Shown here: positions 21,928 to 28,898 of the stretch, one piece after another
Numbering within the stretch: position 1 is the stretch's first letter
Layout: the number at the start of each line of letters is the position of its first letter
Source of the DNA: JBEKEX01 sp050013615
Lineage (GTDB): Bacteria; Chloroflexota; Anaerolineae; Anaerolineales; Anaerolineaceae
DNA: 30,710 nt
Reading direction: 5' to 3'
Assembly: GCA_050013615.1 (NCBI GenBank)
Contig: JBEKEX010000008.1
Location: forward strand, 1-30,710
Position numbers and translations under genes: made by a program
Notes under the pieces: generated by a model
Databases searched by the model: none
What the model saw: only the letters and a program-made list of their open reading frames with translations
Told to the model about the DNA's origin: nothing

Positions 21928-22302
21928 TCAACGCACCATCGCACCGATCATGCCGGTGAAGAACGGGATGAGCCAGACCAGCCAAACGAATAAGCTGAAC
22001 TTGTGGAAGTTGCGGATGGCGTTCTCCTGCTTGGTCACCAGCACTACGGTGGCCCAGATCGCATGGCACAACATCAACACGATGGCCAACAGACCGGTGA
22101 TTCCATGGATATCAAGATCGAACCGGCCGGCGATGTTGCCCATGGTAGTGGTGCCGGTCGTATCAAAAACAAAGCCGATCCAAAAAAGAATCAGATGCCA
22201 TGCCTTGAGACGGCCGGCAAACCGTTCACTCCAAACGCCGATGGTATAGAATACCAGGGCAGAAACGATAGCAACAATGGCAATCACTAATAAGCTCGAC
22301 AT
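21928..22302 (-). CDS. HsmA family (TIGR03987) four-TM membrane protein
   Basis: 124 residues, four hydrophobic segments at about 3-22, 34-50, 68-90 and 100-122. The blocks WHLILFWIGFVFDTTGTTTM, HGITGLLAIVLMLCHAIWA and FHKFSLFVWLVWLIPFFTGM, with His residues in helices, fit the TIGR03987/HsmA-like family. These are integral membrane proteins of unknown function; the buried histidines could hold haem or metal, but that is inference. GGAGAA lies nine bases before the ATG. It reads in the same direction as the TetR gene upstream (160 bases away) and the CDGSH gene downstream, so a TetR-controlled redox or membrane unit is possible. Confidence 0.8.
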   Translation of the reverse strand: MSSLLVIAIVAIVSALVFYTIGVWSERFAGRLKAWHLILFWIGFVFDTTGTTTMGNIAGRFDLDIHGITGLLAIVLMLCHAIWATVVLVTKQENAIRNFHKFSLFVWLVWLIPFFTGMIGAMVR

Positions 22303-22462
22303 TTTTTATTCTCCATTATTCCTGACAGCCGCCGCCTATCGAGGGCGACCGATCATGATTTCGCAATTTTTCCACACGCCGGTTGAAGCCAACGCCGGCC
22401 TTAAAAGCTGACATTCATCCATCCAGGCAAGCAACACCACAATCCCTAAACCGGGTTGATGG

Positions 22463-23047
22463 CTAGGCTTTTCTCGCGCCATTCAGAAAATAGCCGGTCA
22501 ACTGCCTGGCAAGGGTGGAATTCTCGACCCCCATTTCCGCCGCTTTCCCGATCAGGTTGTTGACCACGCCCAAAAAGATGAGCGTGAGCATCTCCGGATT
22601 ATTCCCCTCCAGCTCTCCCCGGTCGATGCCGGATTGCATCAGGGCGATCAGCGGGCCGAACAGCTCGCTGTGGAAAGCGTCACGGATACATTCGAGGTTT
22701 TCGGGTTTCTTGATATGCTCGCGGTCACGCAGGAGTATGCCGTATTCCGTTTGGAAATTTTCCAGGATGCTGGTAGCCACCCGCTGCAGGCGCTCTGCAA
22801 GTGTCCCCGGCTGTTCGACCACTTTGTGAAAGCCCTCCAAACGGTACTGTAGGACTTGCACGAACAAGTTTTCCTTATCCTGGAAGTAGTAGTACAGCGT
22901 GGGCTTGGTCAGCCCGCAGTGCCTGCAAAGCTCATCGACGGTCACGCCGCGGTATCCTTTTTGCTGGAAAAGCTTCCACCCTTCTTCAAGGATACGCTCG
23001 GCATTTTCGTGGTCCAAAATGGCATTGGCTTTCATCGGACTGGTCAT
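22463..23047 (-). CDS. TetR/AcrR family transcriptional regulator
   Basis: 194 residues. The N-terminal helix-turn-helix is classical: ERILEEGWKLFQQKGYRGVT, VDELCRHCGLTKPTLYYYFQ and DKENLFVQVL, at about 17-66. The remaining helices (about 70-190) form the ligand and dimer domain typical of AcrR-like regulators of efflux or stress genes; the ligand is unknown. AAAGGAATGAG lies before the ATG at 23047. A 37-base inverted repeat just upstream covers its own -10 element, so autorepression is very likely. The HsmA-like gene 160 bases downstream on the same strand is the most likely other member of the regulon. Confidence 0.93.
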   Translation of the reverse strand: MTSPMKANAILDHENAERILEEGWKLFQQKGYRGVTVDELCRHCGLTKPTLYYYFQDKENLFVQVLQYRLEGFHKVVEQPGTLAERLQRVATSILENFQTEYGILLRDREHIKKPENLECIRDAFHSELFGPLIALMQSGIDRGELEGNNPEMLTLIFLGVVNNLIGKAAEMGVENSTLARQLTGYFLNGARKA

Positions 23048-23058
23048 CTCATTCCTTT

Positions 23059-23095
23059 GTATACTAACTGGTATATAGTATACCCATTAGTATAC
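23059..23095 (-). promoter_or_regulatory. TetR operator, 17-base arms
   Basis: Left arm 23059-23075 (GTATACTAACTGGTATA) and right arm 23079-23095 (TATACCCATTAGTATAC) are inverted with 15 of 17 bases matching, around a three-base centre. It lies 12 bases upstream of the TetR start and covers the promoter -10. Confidence 0.88.
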
Positions 23096-23105
23096 AACTT
23101 GTCAA
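23077..23105 (-). promoter_or_regulatory. Promoter of the TetR gene
   Basis: On the minus strand a perfect TTGACA (23105-23100), 17-base spacer and TATACT (23082-23077). The -10 lies inside the operator. Confidence 0.88.
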
Positions 23106-23121
23106 GTGAACATTGGGAAAA

Positions 23122-23156
23122 ACAAAAAGAAACCGGAGACAGTTTGTCTCCGGTTT
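23122..23156 (-). terminator. Intrinsic terminator after the DinB/ClbS-like gene
   Basis: AAACCGGAGACA (23130-23141) pairs with TGTCTCCGGTTT (23145-23156) with a three-base loop. On the minus strand a T-rich stretch (CTTTTTGTT) follows, 46 bases past the stop. It also insulates the TetR promoter next to it. Confidence 0.82.
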
Positions 23157-23201
23157 TCCACCATGAAAGGCGTATTGTGAACTGCCTACCGCAAACCCAT
23201 C

Positions 23202-23690
23202 TCACCGTTTTGATTTTTCCAGCCAGGCCTTTATGGCCACGGCGTGCTCGTCGTAATGCTCGTAGCTGTTATTGGAAATAATTTCGAGCGGCTGCCAGTC
23301 CGCAGGCATACCGGGAAAACCGGCCGGATTATTGAGGTCTGCTTCAGGCAACTTCTCCAAGCCCTGCATGAAAGCTTCGTAAACCCTGCGCGACTCAGCA
23401 AGCACATCCTCCAGCGAACGGTCTTTGCTCTCCTCGCAGATCATCTGATTGCGCTCGTCCAAGGGAATATCCCACCACTTTGAGCCGGCGAACACGTGCG
23501 AAGTAAGTATCCCAACCATTTCCCGTTCATACCAGGTGATGTGGACGACGATGTCCTTGACCGACCAATCCCCCACTGCCTTCGGCAGCCGCATCATTTC
23601 CGGGGTCATTCCGGCAAGCAGAGAATCCCAGGCAGCACGTGAACGGCGACAACGCTCGATCAACTCGGACTTACTGATGGATTCACTCAT
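23202..23690 (-). CDS. DinB superfamily / ClbS-DfsB-like four-helix protein
   Basis: 162 residues. GGGAGGA precedes the ATG. The helical pattern SKSELIERCRRSRAAWDSLLAGM, VGDWSVKDIVVHITWYEREM (with the first His) and NSYEHYDEHAVAIKAWL (two more His residues) is that of DinB-like four-helix bundles, most like the ClbS/DfsB branch. ClbS is a colibactin-resistance hydrolase and DfsB-type proteins are mostly unassigned, so no reaction is claimed. The protein is cytoplasmic. It has its own terminator and is divergent from the bacterioferritin gene across 229 bases. It is clearly distinct in sequence from the other DinB protein at 14122-14628. Confidence 0.83.
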   Translation of the reverse strand: MSESISKSELIERCRRSRAAWDSLLAGMTPEMMRLPKAVGDWSVKDIVVHITWYEREMVGILTSHVFAGSKWWDIPLDERNQMICEESKDRSLEDVLAESRRVYEAFMQGLEKLPEADLNNPAGFPGMPADWQPLEIISNNSYEHYDEHAVAIKAWLEKSKR

Positions 23691-23875
23691 TTGATCCTCC
23701 CGGTCCTACCAAGTATGGGATAAATAGCCCGCTGATTCAATGCCGTGCAAACAAATCGTTCTCAACAAGTGTGCGCTTGATTAATTATAATATGAATGGC
23801 GCACGAGATTTCCGTATCCATTACCGGCAGCCGGCAAGTTTTTGCATGAGACGCCCCTTCGAAATAAAGATATGC

Positions 23876-23881
23876 TATACT
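23876..23881 (+). promoter_or_regulatory. Extended -10 promoter of bacterioferritin
   Basis: TATACT preceded by TGC, an extended -10, with no good -35 at the right distance. It lies 38 bases before the start codon, so an activator or the extended -10 alone may drive it. Confidence 0.5.
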
Positions 23882-23919
23882 AATTAATAGAATGGTTCCA
23901 TTTGCACAAGGAGGATAAA

Positions 23920-24381
23920 ATGAAAGGTAATGAAAAAATAATCGCAAAGCTCAATTTCCTTTTGGCCGATGAGCTTACTGCCATCAGTCAATATATGGTG
24001 CACTCGAGCATGTGCGACAATTGGGGTTATGACAAGTTACATCACGCCATCGAAGAGCGCGCCATCACCGAAATGAAGCACGCCGAGATGCACATCGATC
24101 GCATCCTCTTTCTGGAAGGCGTTCCCGTGGTCAGCAACCTGAACAAGATGCACATCGGCACCAACGTGGAAGAGCAACTCAAGTATGACCACGAATCTGA
24201 AGCAGGCGCAATCAAGGGATACAATGAAGCTATTGCCCTGGCAGTCGAGGTGGGCGACAACGGCACCAAGGAATTCCTCGATGCCATCCTGAAAGACGAG
24301 GAGAAACACATCGACTGGATCGAGACTCAACTCGACCAGATCGGCCAGATGGGCGTTCAAAATTACCTGGCAAAGCAATAA
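23920..24381 (+). CDS. bfr: Bacterioferritin
   Basis: 153 residues from the ATG at 23920, set by AAGGAGGAT; an in-frame TTG 18 bases earlier precedes the Shine-Dalgarno. Every ferroxidase-centre residue of E. coli Bfr is present at the same number: Glu18, Glu51, His54, Glu94, Glu127 and His130. Met52, the haem ligand shared between two subunits, is also kept. The protein should form a 24-subunit shell that oxidises Fe(II) and stores it, with haem between subunits. No bacterioferritin-associated ferredoxin gene is next to it. The gene is single, with an extended -10 promoter before it and a hairpin after it. Confidence 0.95.
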   Translation: MKGNEKIIAKLNFLLADELTAISQYMVHSSMCDNWGYDKLHHAIEERAITEMKHAEMHIDRILFLEGVPVVSNLNKMHIGTNVEEQLKYDHESEAGAIKGYNEAIALAVEVGDNGTKEFLDAILKDEEKHIDWIETQLDQIGQMGVQNYLAKQ

Positions 24382-24422
24382 AAGTAAACCGCCCAGAGCG
24401 CGTGTACATGTCGACGAACAGC

Positions 24423-24451
24423 AGGGCAGCCAAAAACTGGCTGCCTTGCTT
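24423..24451 (+). terminator. Probable terminator of the bacterioferritin gene
   Basis: GGCAGCCA (24425-24432) and TGGCTGCC (24438-24445) form an 8-bp stem with loop AAAAC; TTGCTT follows. It also argues against the longer reading of the next gene that would start at 24446. Confidence 0.55.
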
Positions 24452-24520
24452 CATTATAAAATAGATAGATTCTTCCAGTCGTCGATTAGCATATTCACGC
24501 TACGTCGTTCCAATCCGACG

Positions 24521-24550
24521 AATGACACACCTGTCATTACGGTTTACAAT
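24521..24550 (+). promoter_or_regulatory. Promoter with operator-like inverted repeat, leaderless start
   Basis: ATGACA (24522-24527), a 17-base spacer and TACAAT (24545-24550). The next start codon is at 24557, exactly where transcription should begin. The inverted repeat AATGACA-N4-TGTCATT (24521-24538) covers the -35 and part of the spacer, so a dimeric regulator may bind here. Confidence 0.65.
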
Positions 24551-24556
24551 TATGTC

Positions 24557-25513
24557 ATGGCGGCAGAAACGGCAAACGGGATGCGTTATGACCTGGGTAT
24601 TGCTTGGGAATGGGAATATGACGCGCCTTTCGTCGCCTTGCTTGAAACTGCTTGCCGGTCACATACGCTGAATTTCCTTCAGATCAACCCTCAAAACCTA
24701 GAAGTTCACCAACAACTACTGGATCGAGAACAGATCAAGATGCACGTGTTCCTCGACCGGGCTTCCGATACCAATGCCCATTTCTTGCCGGTATCACACT
24801 GGGCTGAGACGCACGCCGATGAGACACTCAATCCGCGCGATGCAGCTTTGCGCGCCTGCGATAAGGTGCGCCTGCACAGGCTGGTGACACATGCTGGTCT
24901 GCAAACCCCCTACACGCTTACCTTACCGCCTTATGCAACTCATCCCGATCTTCAGCGGCTCGATCTGCAGCCCTTGGGACCTTATTTCATCCTCAAACCG
25001 GCACACGGCGGCGGCAGCCAGGGGGTGATATTAAACGCCTGCACGCCCGATGACATCCAGCAGGCGCGTCAAGCCTTCCCGGCAGATGCCTATCTGCTGC
25101 AAACAACCATCACGCCGGCCGAATTGGGAAAACAGCCCGCCTGGTTCCGCGTCCTATACTGCTGCGGGGCCATTTTCCCTTGCTGGTGGCATCCCAAAAC
25201 ACACGTCTATCTGCGCGTCAGCGCCGAAGATATCAAAAGTTTTCATCTGCAGTCCCTGTACACCATCACCGCGTCATTGGCATCGATCTGTCGGTTGGAC
25301 CTGTTTTCGACCGAAATTGCCTTGACAGCCGAGCATTTGTTCATGGTGGTCGATTATGTCAACGACCCGGTCGACCTCCGCCTGAAATCGCTGGCAGTCG
25401 ACGGCGTGCCGGATGAAATCGTCCGGCAAATCACTGAAACGCTGGCGCTCCGTGCCGCCAACCCAGCAGTATCCATCACCGAAGATAAATTGACGGTGAG
25501 ATACTTCGAATGA
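24557..25513 (+). CDS. ATP-grasp domain protein
   Basis: 318 residues when started at the ATG at 24557. This start has no Shine-Dalgarno, but a promoter -10 ends six bases before it, so a leaderless message is likely; an alternative ATG lies at 24581, and the longer reading from 24446 runs through a terminator-like hairpin. The protein opens with YDLGIAWEWEYDAPFVALLE. The ATP-grasp fold shows YFILKPAHGGGSQGV (nucleotide-binding lysine and glycine loop) and VVDYVNDPVDLRLKS near the C-terminus (acidic metal-binding region). ATP-grasp enzymes join an acid to an amine or thiol by way of an acyl phosphate; neither the substrates nor a partner enzyme can be named. No peptide precursor gene is seen alongside. 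Confidence 0.8.
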   Translation: MAAETANGMRYDLGIAWEWEYDAPFVALLETACRSHTLNFLQINPQNLEVHQQLLDREQIKMHVFLDRASDTNAHFLPVSHWAETHADETLNPRDAALRACDKVRLHRLVTHAGLQTPYTLTLPPYATHPDLQRLDLQPLGPYFILKPAHGGGSQGVILNACTPDDIQQARQAFPADAYLLQTTITPAELGKQPAWFRVLYCCGAIFPCWWHPKTHVYLRVSAEDIKSFHLQSLYTITASLASICRLDLFSTEIALTAEHLFMVVDYVNDPVDLRLKSLAVDGVPDEIVRQITETLALRAANPAVSITEDKLTVRYFE

Positions 25514-25735
25514 TGACGGGAAATGCAACCGCTCTTCCACGCATAAACCGGCTACAAATGCACCGCAATATTGTAATATACTGTATTTATGGTAGGATTT
25601 GTCGACCAGTGAGCCAGCCATTCACCAACCCCCGCCGTCCTCGCTTCAAAAGCACAGGATGACAAGAAGGTTCTATATCTCGCCGTTTACAAAGCCGCCA
25701 TACCCTGGCGACTTTTTGCAAAGAAAGGAAGCATC

Positions 25736-26170
25736 ATGATCACGCTCGTTCGTCACATCCTGGAACGCAAGGGCAATGCTATCTGGTCGGTGGCACCGGA
25801 AACCACCGTTTATGAAGCGCTCCAATTGATGGCCCAAAAAGATATCGGCACCGTATTGGTGATGGAAAGCGACCGGTTGATTGGCATCATGTCGGAACGC
25901 GATTATGCCCGCAAGGTCATTCTGCTGGGGCGCAGCTCCAAAGAAACCAAGGTCAAAGAGATCATGTCGACTGAGATCAGCACCATCCAGCCCGACCAGA
26001 CATTGGACGAAGCCATGGCATTGATGAGCATCCGCCACATCCGGCATCTCCCCGTGTTATCGAAAGACAAGGTCGTCGGGGTTATATCGATCATCGACGT
26101 GGTGCGCGGCATCATTGCGCGGCAACGGGAGACGATCCAATTCTACGAGGACATCGAGCTGGACCGCTGA
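25736..26170 (+). CDS. CBS domain pair protein
   Basis: 144 residues composed almost only of two CBS domains. The first spans about 8-62 (TVYEALQLMAQKDIGTVLVM, then RLIGIMSERDYARKVIL) and the second about 73-131 (IMSTEISTIQPDQTLDEAMA, then HLPVLSKDKVVGVISIIDVV). The pair folds into one module that binds adenine nucleotides such as AMP, ATP or NAD in its cleft. There is no catalytic domain attached, so it should act as a stand-alone energy or redox sensor whose partner is unknown. GAAAGGAAG lies before the ATG. The 222-base gap upstream holds only a TATACT (25577-25582) and short AT-rich inverted repeats. Confidence 0.93.
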   Translation: MITLVRHILERKGNAIWSVAPETTVYEALQLMAQKDIGTVLVMESDRLIGIMSERDYARKVILLGRSSKETKVKEIMSTEISTIQPDQTLDEAMALMSIRHIRHLPVLSKDKVVGVISIIDVVRGIIARQRETIQFYEDIELDR

Positions 26171-26283
26171 ACGCCACCACCTGGACCAAGCGGTAAAATT
26201 ATTCACGCCTTCCAACCTTCCATGCAGAAAGTTCTTCTATGGTATAGTTTTTCTCAGACACTGGCCTTTATCCGCGGAGAAAT

Positions 26284-27444
26284 ATGATTCCTTCTGCACC
26301 CTTCAGAAAACTACTTTCCGGAAACCTTGCCTTCATCATCCTTGTACTGATCACGGTCGTCATCATCGTCGCAAACCTGGGCAACTCCGTTTCTCTTATC
26401 CGCTATCTGGAGATCTTTGCGCTGTCCGCCCTATACCTGAGTATCGGCGTTATCCTGGATTGCGACCGAACACGATTTAAGTCGCTTCTTTTTAACATCA
26501 TCTTCTTCGGGATCGAGCTGCTGCTGGGCGGATTGATCAACCTGTTCAGCTTCGGCGCAGCCTGGTTGATCTTATTGCCGCTCGTCAGCCTGGCAATCGA
26601 GTTCCTACCCACTTATTGGAACTACGGGATCTGCGTCATCATTTGGCTGATCGATCTCATTCCTTTTGTCATTTATGCCCATTCGTCCGATACTTTTACC
26701 TGGACGCTCGAAATTTTGGCTGCCATTGTATTCGTGGTCGTCTTCACGCGAATATCCGTCGATGAACAACAAGCACGCCGCCAACTTGACGAGGCCAACC
26801 GCAAACTGCGCGAGTATGCCACCCGCGCCGAGGAGCTTGCCACCACCCAGGAACGCAACCGGCTGGCGCGCGAGATTCACGATGGGCTCGGCCATTACCT
26901 GACAGCCATCAATATCCAAATCGAGGCAGCCCAGGCCATCATGGGGCAGGACAGCGTCCAGGCTGCAGTTTCCATGTCCAAGGCACAATCCTTGACACAA
27001 GAGGCATTGACCGAAGTGCGCCGCTCGGTGGCCGCACTGCGCGCCGATCCGCTGATGGCCAAACCGCTGCCGGCAACCATCGAGGGCTTGCTGAACGAGC
27101 TGGCCTCAGCCGAAGTCCAGGTCGAATTCGTGCTCAAAGGAGAATCCCGGCCGCTGCAACCCCAGACAGAACTGGCGCTGTACCGCATCGCCCAGGAAGC
27201 CTTGACCAACGTGCGCAAACATGCACAGGCAAGCCGCGTGATCCTCACCCTGGATTACCAGTCGGATGCTATCTGCCTCATTGTTCAGGATAACGGCGTC
27301 GGTAGTCAATCATCCGAAGGCGGCTTTGGGTTGGTGGGCTTACAGGAACGTGCCCACCTGTTGGGCGGTACGGTGAGCACACACAGCGTGCCGGGCGAAA
27401 ATTTCACCCTGGAAGCCAGGCTGCCCGCCGAGAAAGCCTCCTGA
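26284..27444 (+). CDS. Sensor histidine kinase (NarL/DesK-type, HisKA_3)
   Basis: 386 residues. The N-terminal part has about five to six membrane segments (about 15-32, 40-58, 68-88, 92-108, 116-132, 143-156) with no large extracellular loop, so the sensed signal is probably in or near the membrane. A coiled-coil linker (DEQQARRQLDEANRKLREYA) follows. The HisKA_3 motif is RLAREIHDGLGHYLTAI with phospho-acceptor His199. The HATPase_c domain shows ELALYRIAQEALTNVRKHA (N box, Asn309), DNGVG at 336-340 (G1) and GFGLVGLQERA at 348-358 (G2). GGAGAA precedes the ATG. The cognate response regulator starts three bases after the stop, so the two are cotranscribed and make a two-component system. The target genes are not evident here. 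Confidence 0.95.
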   Translation: MIPSAPFRKLLSGNLAFIILVLITVVIIVANLGNSVSLIRYLEIFALSALYLSIGVILDCDRTRFKSLLFNIIFFGIELLLGGLINLFSFGAAWLILLPLVSLAIEFLPTYWNYGICVIIWLIDLIPFVIYAHSSDTFTWTLEILAAIVFVVVFTRISVDEQQARRQLDEANRKLREYATRAEELATTQERNRLAREIHDGLGHYLTAINIQIEAAQAIMGQDSVQAAVSMSKAQSLTQEALTEVRRSVAALRADPLMAKPLPATIEGLLNELASAEVQVEFVLKGESRPLQPQTELALYRIAQEALTNVRKHAQASRVILTLDYQSDAICLIVQDNGVGSQSSEGGFGLVGLQERAHLLGGTVSTHSVPGENFTLEARLPAEKAS

Positions 27445-27447
27445 AGC

Positions 27448-28101
27448 ATGGACAAGATTCGCTTGCTCCTCGTCGATGACCAGACCATGTTCCGCGATGG
27501 AATGCGGGTGCTGCTTTCCTCACAAGCAGATTTCGAGGTCGTGGGCGAAGCCGAGAACGGCGAAGAAGCATTGGAAAAAGCTGGCCGGTTGAAACCCGAC
27601 GTAGTGTTAATGGACCTGCGCATGCCGGTAATGGATGGCGTGGCAGCCACCCGCAGGTTGCGGTCGATGCAGCCCGAATGTCACATCATTGTGTTGACCA
27701 CCTTCGATACCGATGATGCCATCTTCGACGGCCTGCGCGCCGGCGCCACCGGCTATCTGCTCAAAGATGCACCCACCGATAAACTTTATGAGGCCATCCG
27801 CCTCGCCTGCCGGGGAGAATCTTTCCTGCAGCCTTCAGTGGCGGCAAAGGTGGTGGCCGAATTCTCGCGTCTCTCTCAGAATGCACCGGCCTGGACGCAG
27901 GCCTTGAGCGAGCCACTTTCACAGCGCGAATTGGAAATCTTGCGGTTGCTGGCCAACGGCGCCACCAACCACGAGATTGCCGTCCAATTGGTTATCGCCG
28001 AAGGGACGGTGAAGAACCATGTGACCAACATCCTCAACAAGCTGGGGGTTACAGACCGCACCAAGGCAGCATTGAAAGCCAAAGAACTCGGTTTGTTCTA
28101 G
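27448..28101 (+). CDS. NarL/FixJ family response regulator
   Basis: 217 residues. The receiver domain (about 4-120) has the acidic pair Asp10-Asp11, phospho-acceptor Asp56 in VVLMDLRMPVMDG, a Thr in IIVLTTFDTDD (about 84) and Lys106 in YLLKDAP, the full catalytic set. The C-terminal LuxR-type helix-turn-helix (about 153-215) reads LSQRELEILRLLANGATNHE, then VIAEGTVKNHVTNILNKLGV. It should be phosphorylated by the histidine kinase encoded just upstream and then bind DNA as a dimer. The gap to the kinase stop is three bases, so expression is coupled. No own promoter is seen. The regulated genes cannot be told; the DUF3052 gene downstream is a candidate only by position. Confidence 0.95.
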   Translation: MDKIRLLLVDDQTMFRDGMRVLLSSQADFEVVGEAENGEEALEKAGRLKPDVVLMDLRMPVMDGVAATRRLRSMQPECHIIVLTTFDTDDAIFDGLRAGATGYLLKDAPTDKLYEAIRLACRGESFLQPSVAAKVVAEFSRLSQNAPAWTQALSEPLSQRELEILRLLANGATNHEIAVQLVIAEGTVKNHVTNILNKLGVTDRTKAALKAKELGLF

Positions 28102-28210
28102 ACCGGTCATCGCGGGCGCATCACAGCAGGCGTAGAAATGGGGGAACCAAGCAAGCCTGGGCGTTTACGTAAAATACTGTTAGCGATGTACAATATTCGG
28201 GGAGATGATC

Positions 28211-28594
28211 ATGTCGGACAAAACGGTTGTGCAGAAGTTGATGATGAAGGCAGGGCAAACTGTGTTGATCTTGAACGCGCCAAAAGGCTATGAACATTCC
28301 ATCGGGAAATTACCTGCAGACATTATCATCCATTCCAAGGCCGGACAGCCAGCGGACATCATCCAGGCATTCATCCGCTCCAAAACCGAGTTGGAGGACC
28401 AGCTCTCCTCGCTCAAGAGCATGCTTAAGCCAAGGGGGATTTTATGGATCACTTATCCCAAAGGCATCGGAAAAATCGCGGCCGGCATCAATCGCGATAT
28501 CATCCGTACATATGCAGCAACTGCCGGCTTGGAAACAGTCGCCATTTTTTCGGTAGATGACGACTGGGCCGCTTTACGCCTGAAACCAATCTAA
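28211..28594 (+). CDS. DUF3052 family protein
   Basis: 127 residues from the ATG at 28211, spaced six bases from GGGGAG; an ATG at 28205 overlaps that site. Features shared with DUF3052 are GQTVLILNAPKGYEHSIGKLP near the start, FIRSKTELEDQLSSLKSMLKPRGILWITYPKG in the middle, RDIIRTYAATAGLETVAIFSVDDDWAALRLK at the end. The fold looks like an alpha/beta Rossmann-like domain without a recognised cofactor motif. The function is unknown. TACAAT at 28189-28194, with a TG just before it, may be the promoter. It lies between a two-component pair and a large sensor gene; no functional link is shown. Confidence 0.85.
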   Translation: MSDKTVVQKLMMKAGQTVLILNAPKGYEHSIGKLPADIIIHSKAGQPADIIQAFIRSKTELEDQLSSLKSMLKPRGILWITYPKGIGKIAAGINRDIIRTYAATAGLETVAIFSVDDDWAALRLKPI

Positions 28595-28683
28595 TTTTGG
28601 CGCACTTACCGGTCTATATTGCAATTTCTGAACAAGACGACAATTACTTGCACAAAGCGACCTTGCAATCACCTGTCAATTTC

Positions 28684-28712
28684 TTGCTTATGTGCAACTA
28701 GTTGGCTACAAT
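28684..28712 (+). promoter_or_regulatory. Promoter in the gap before the PAS/GAF gene
   Basis: TTGCTT (28684-28689), 17-base spacer, TACAAT (28707-28712), leaving a leader of about 180 bases. Apart from this and the hairpin at 28826-28859, I see nothing in the 303-base gap 28596-28898. Confidence 0.6.
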
Positions 28713-28825
28713 AAAATGGCATTATTTTGTCAGATTATCCATTTTTCGGCCGAATTTAATTTAACCGACTCTGCAACAGGCTGATAGATGGAATGTCTGG
28801 ACATGCAAGCTTAACATTGATGAGC

Positions 28826-28859
28826 CCTAAAATAAAAGCCCCCGACCGTGAGTTTTAGG
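28826..28859 (+). other. Weak inverted repeat in the leader of the PAS/GAF gene
   Basis: CCTAAAA (28826-28832) and TTTTAGG (28853-28859) are inverted around a 20-base loop, about 40 bases before the start codon. It could be a leader structure or a regulator site. It matches no riboswitch class I know. Confidence 0.35.
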
Positions 28860-28898
28860 ACGACTGTAGGACCTTTGGCCTGATACAACGGGAAAAGA

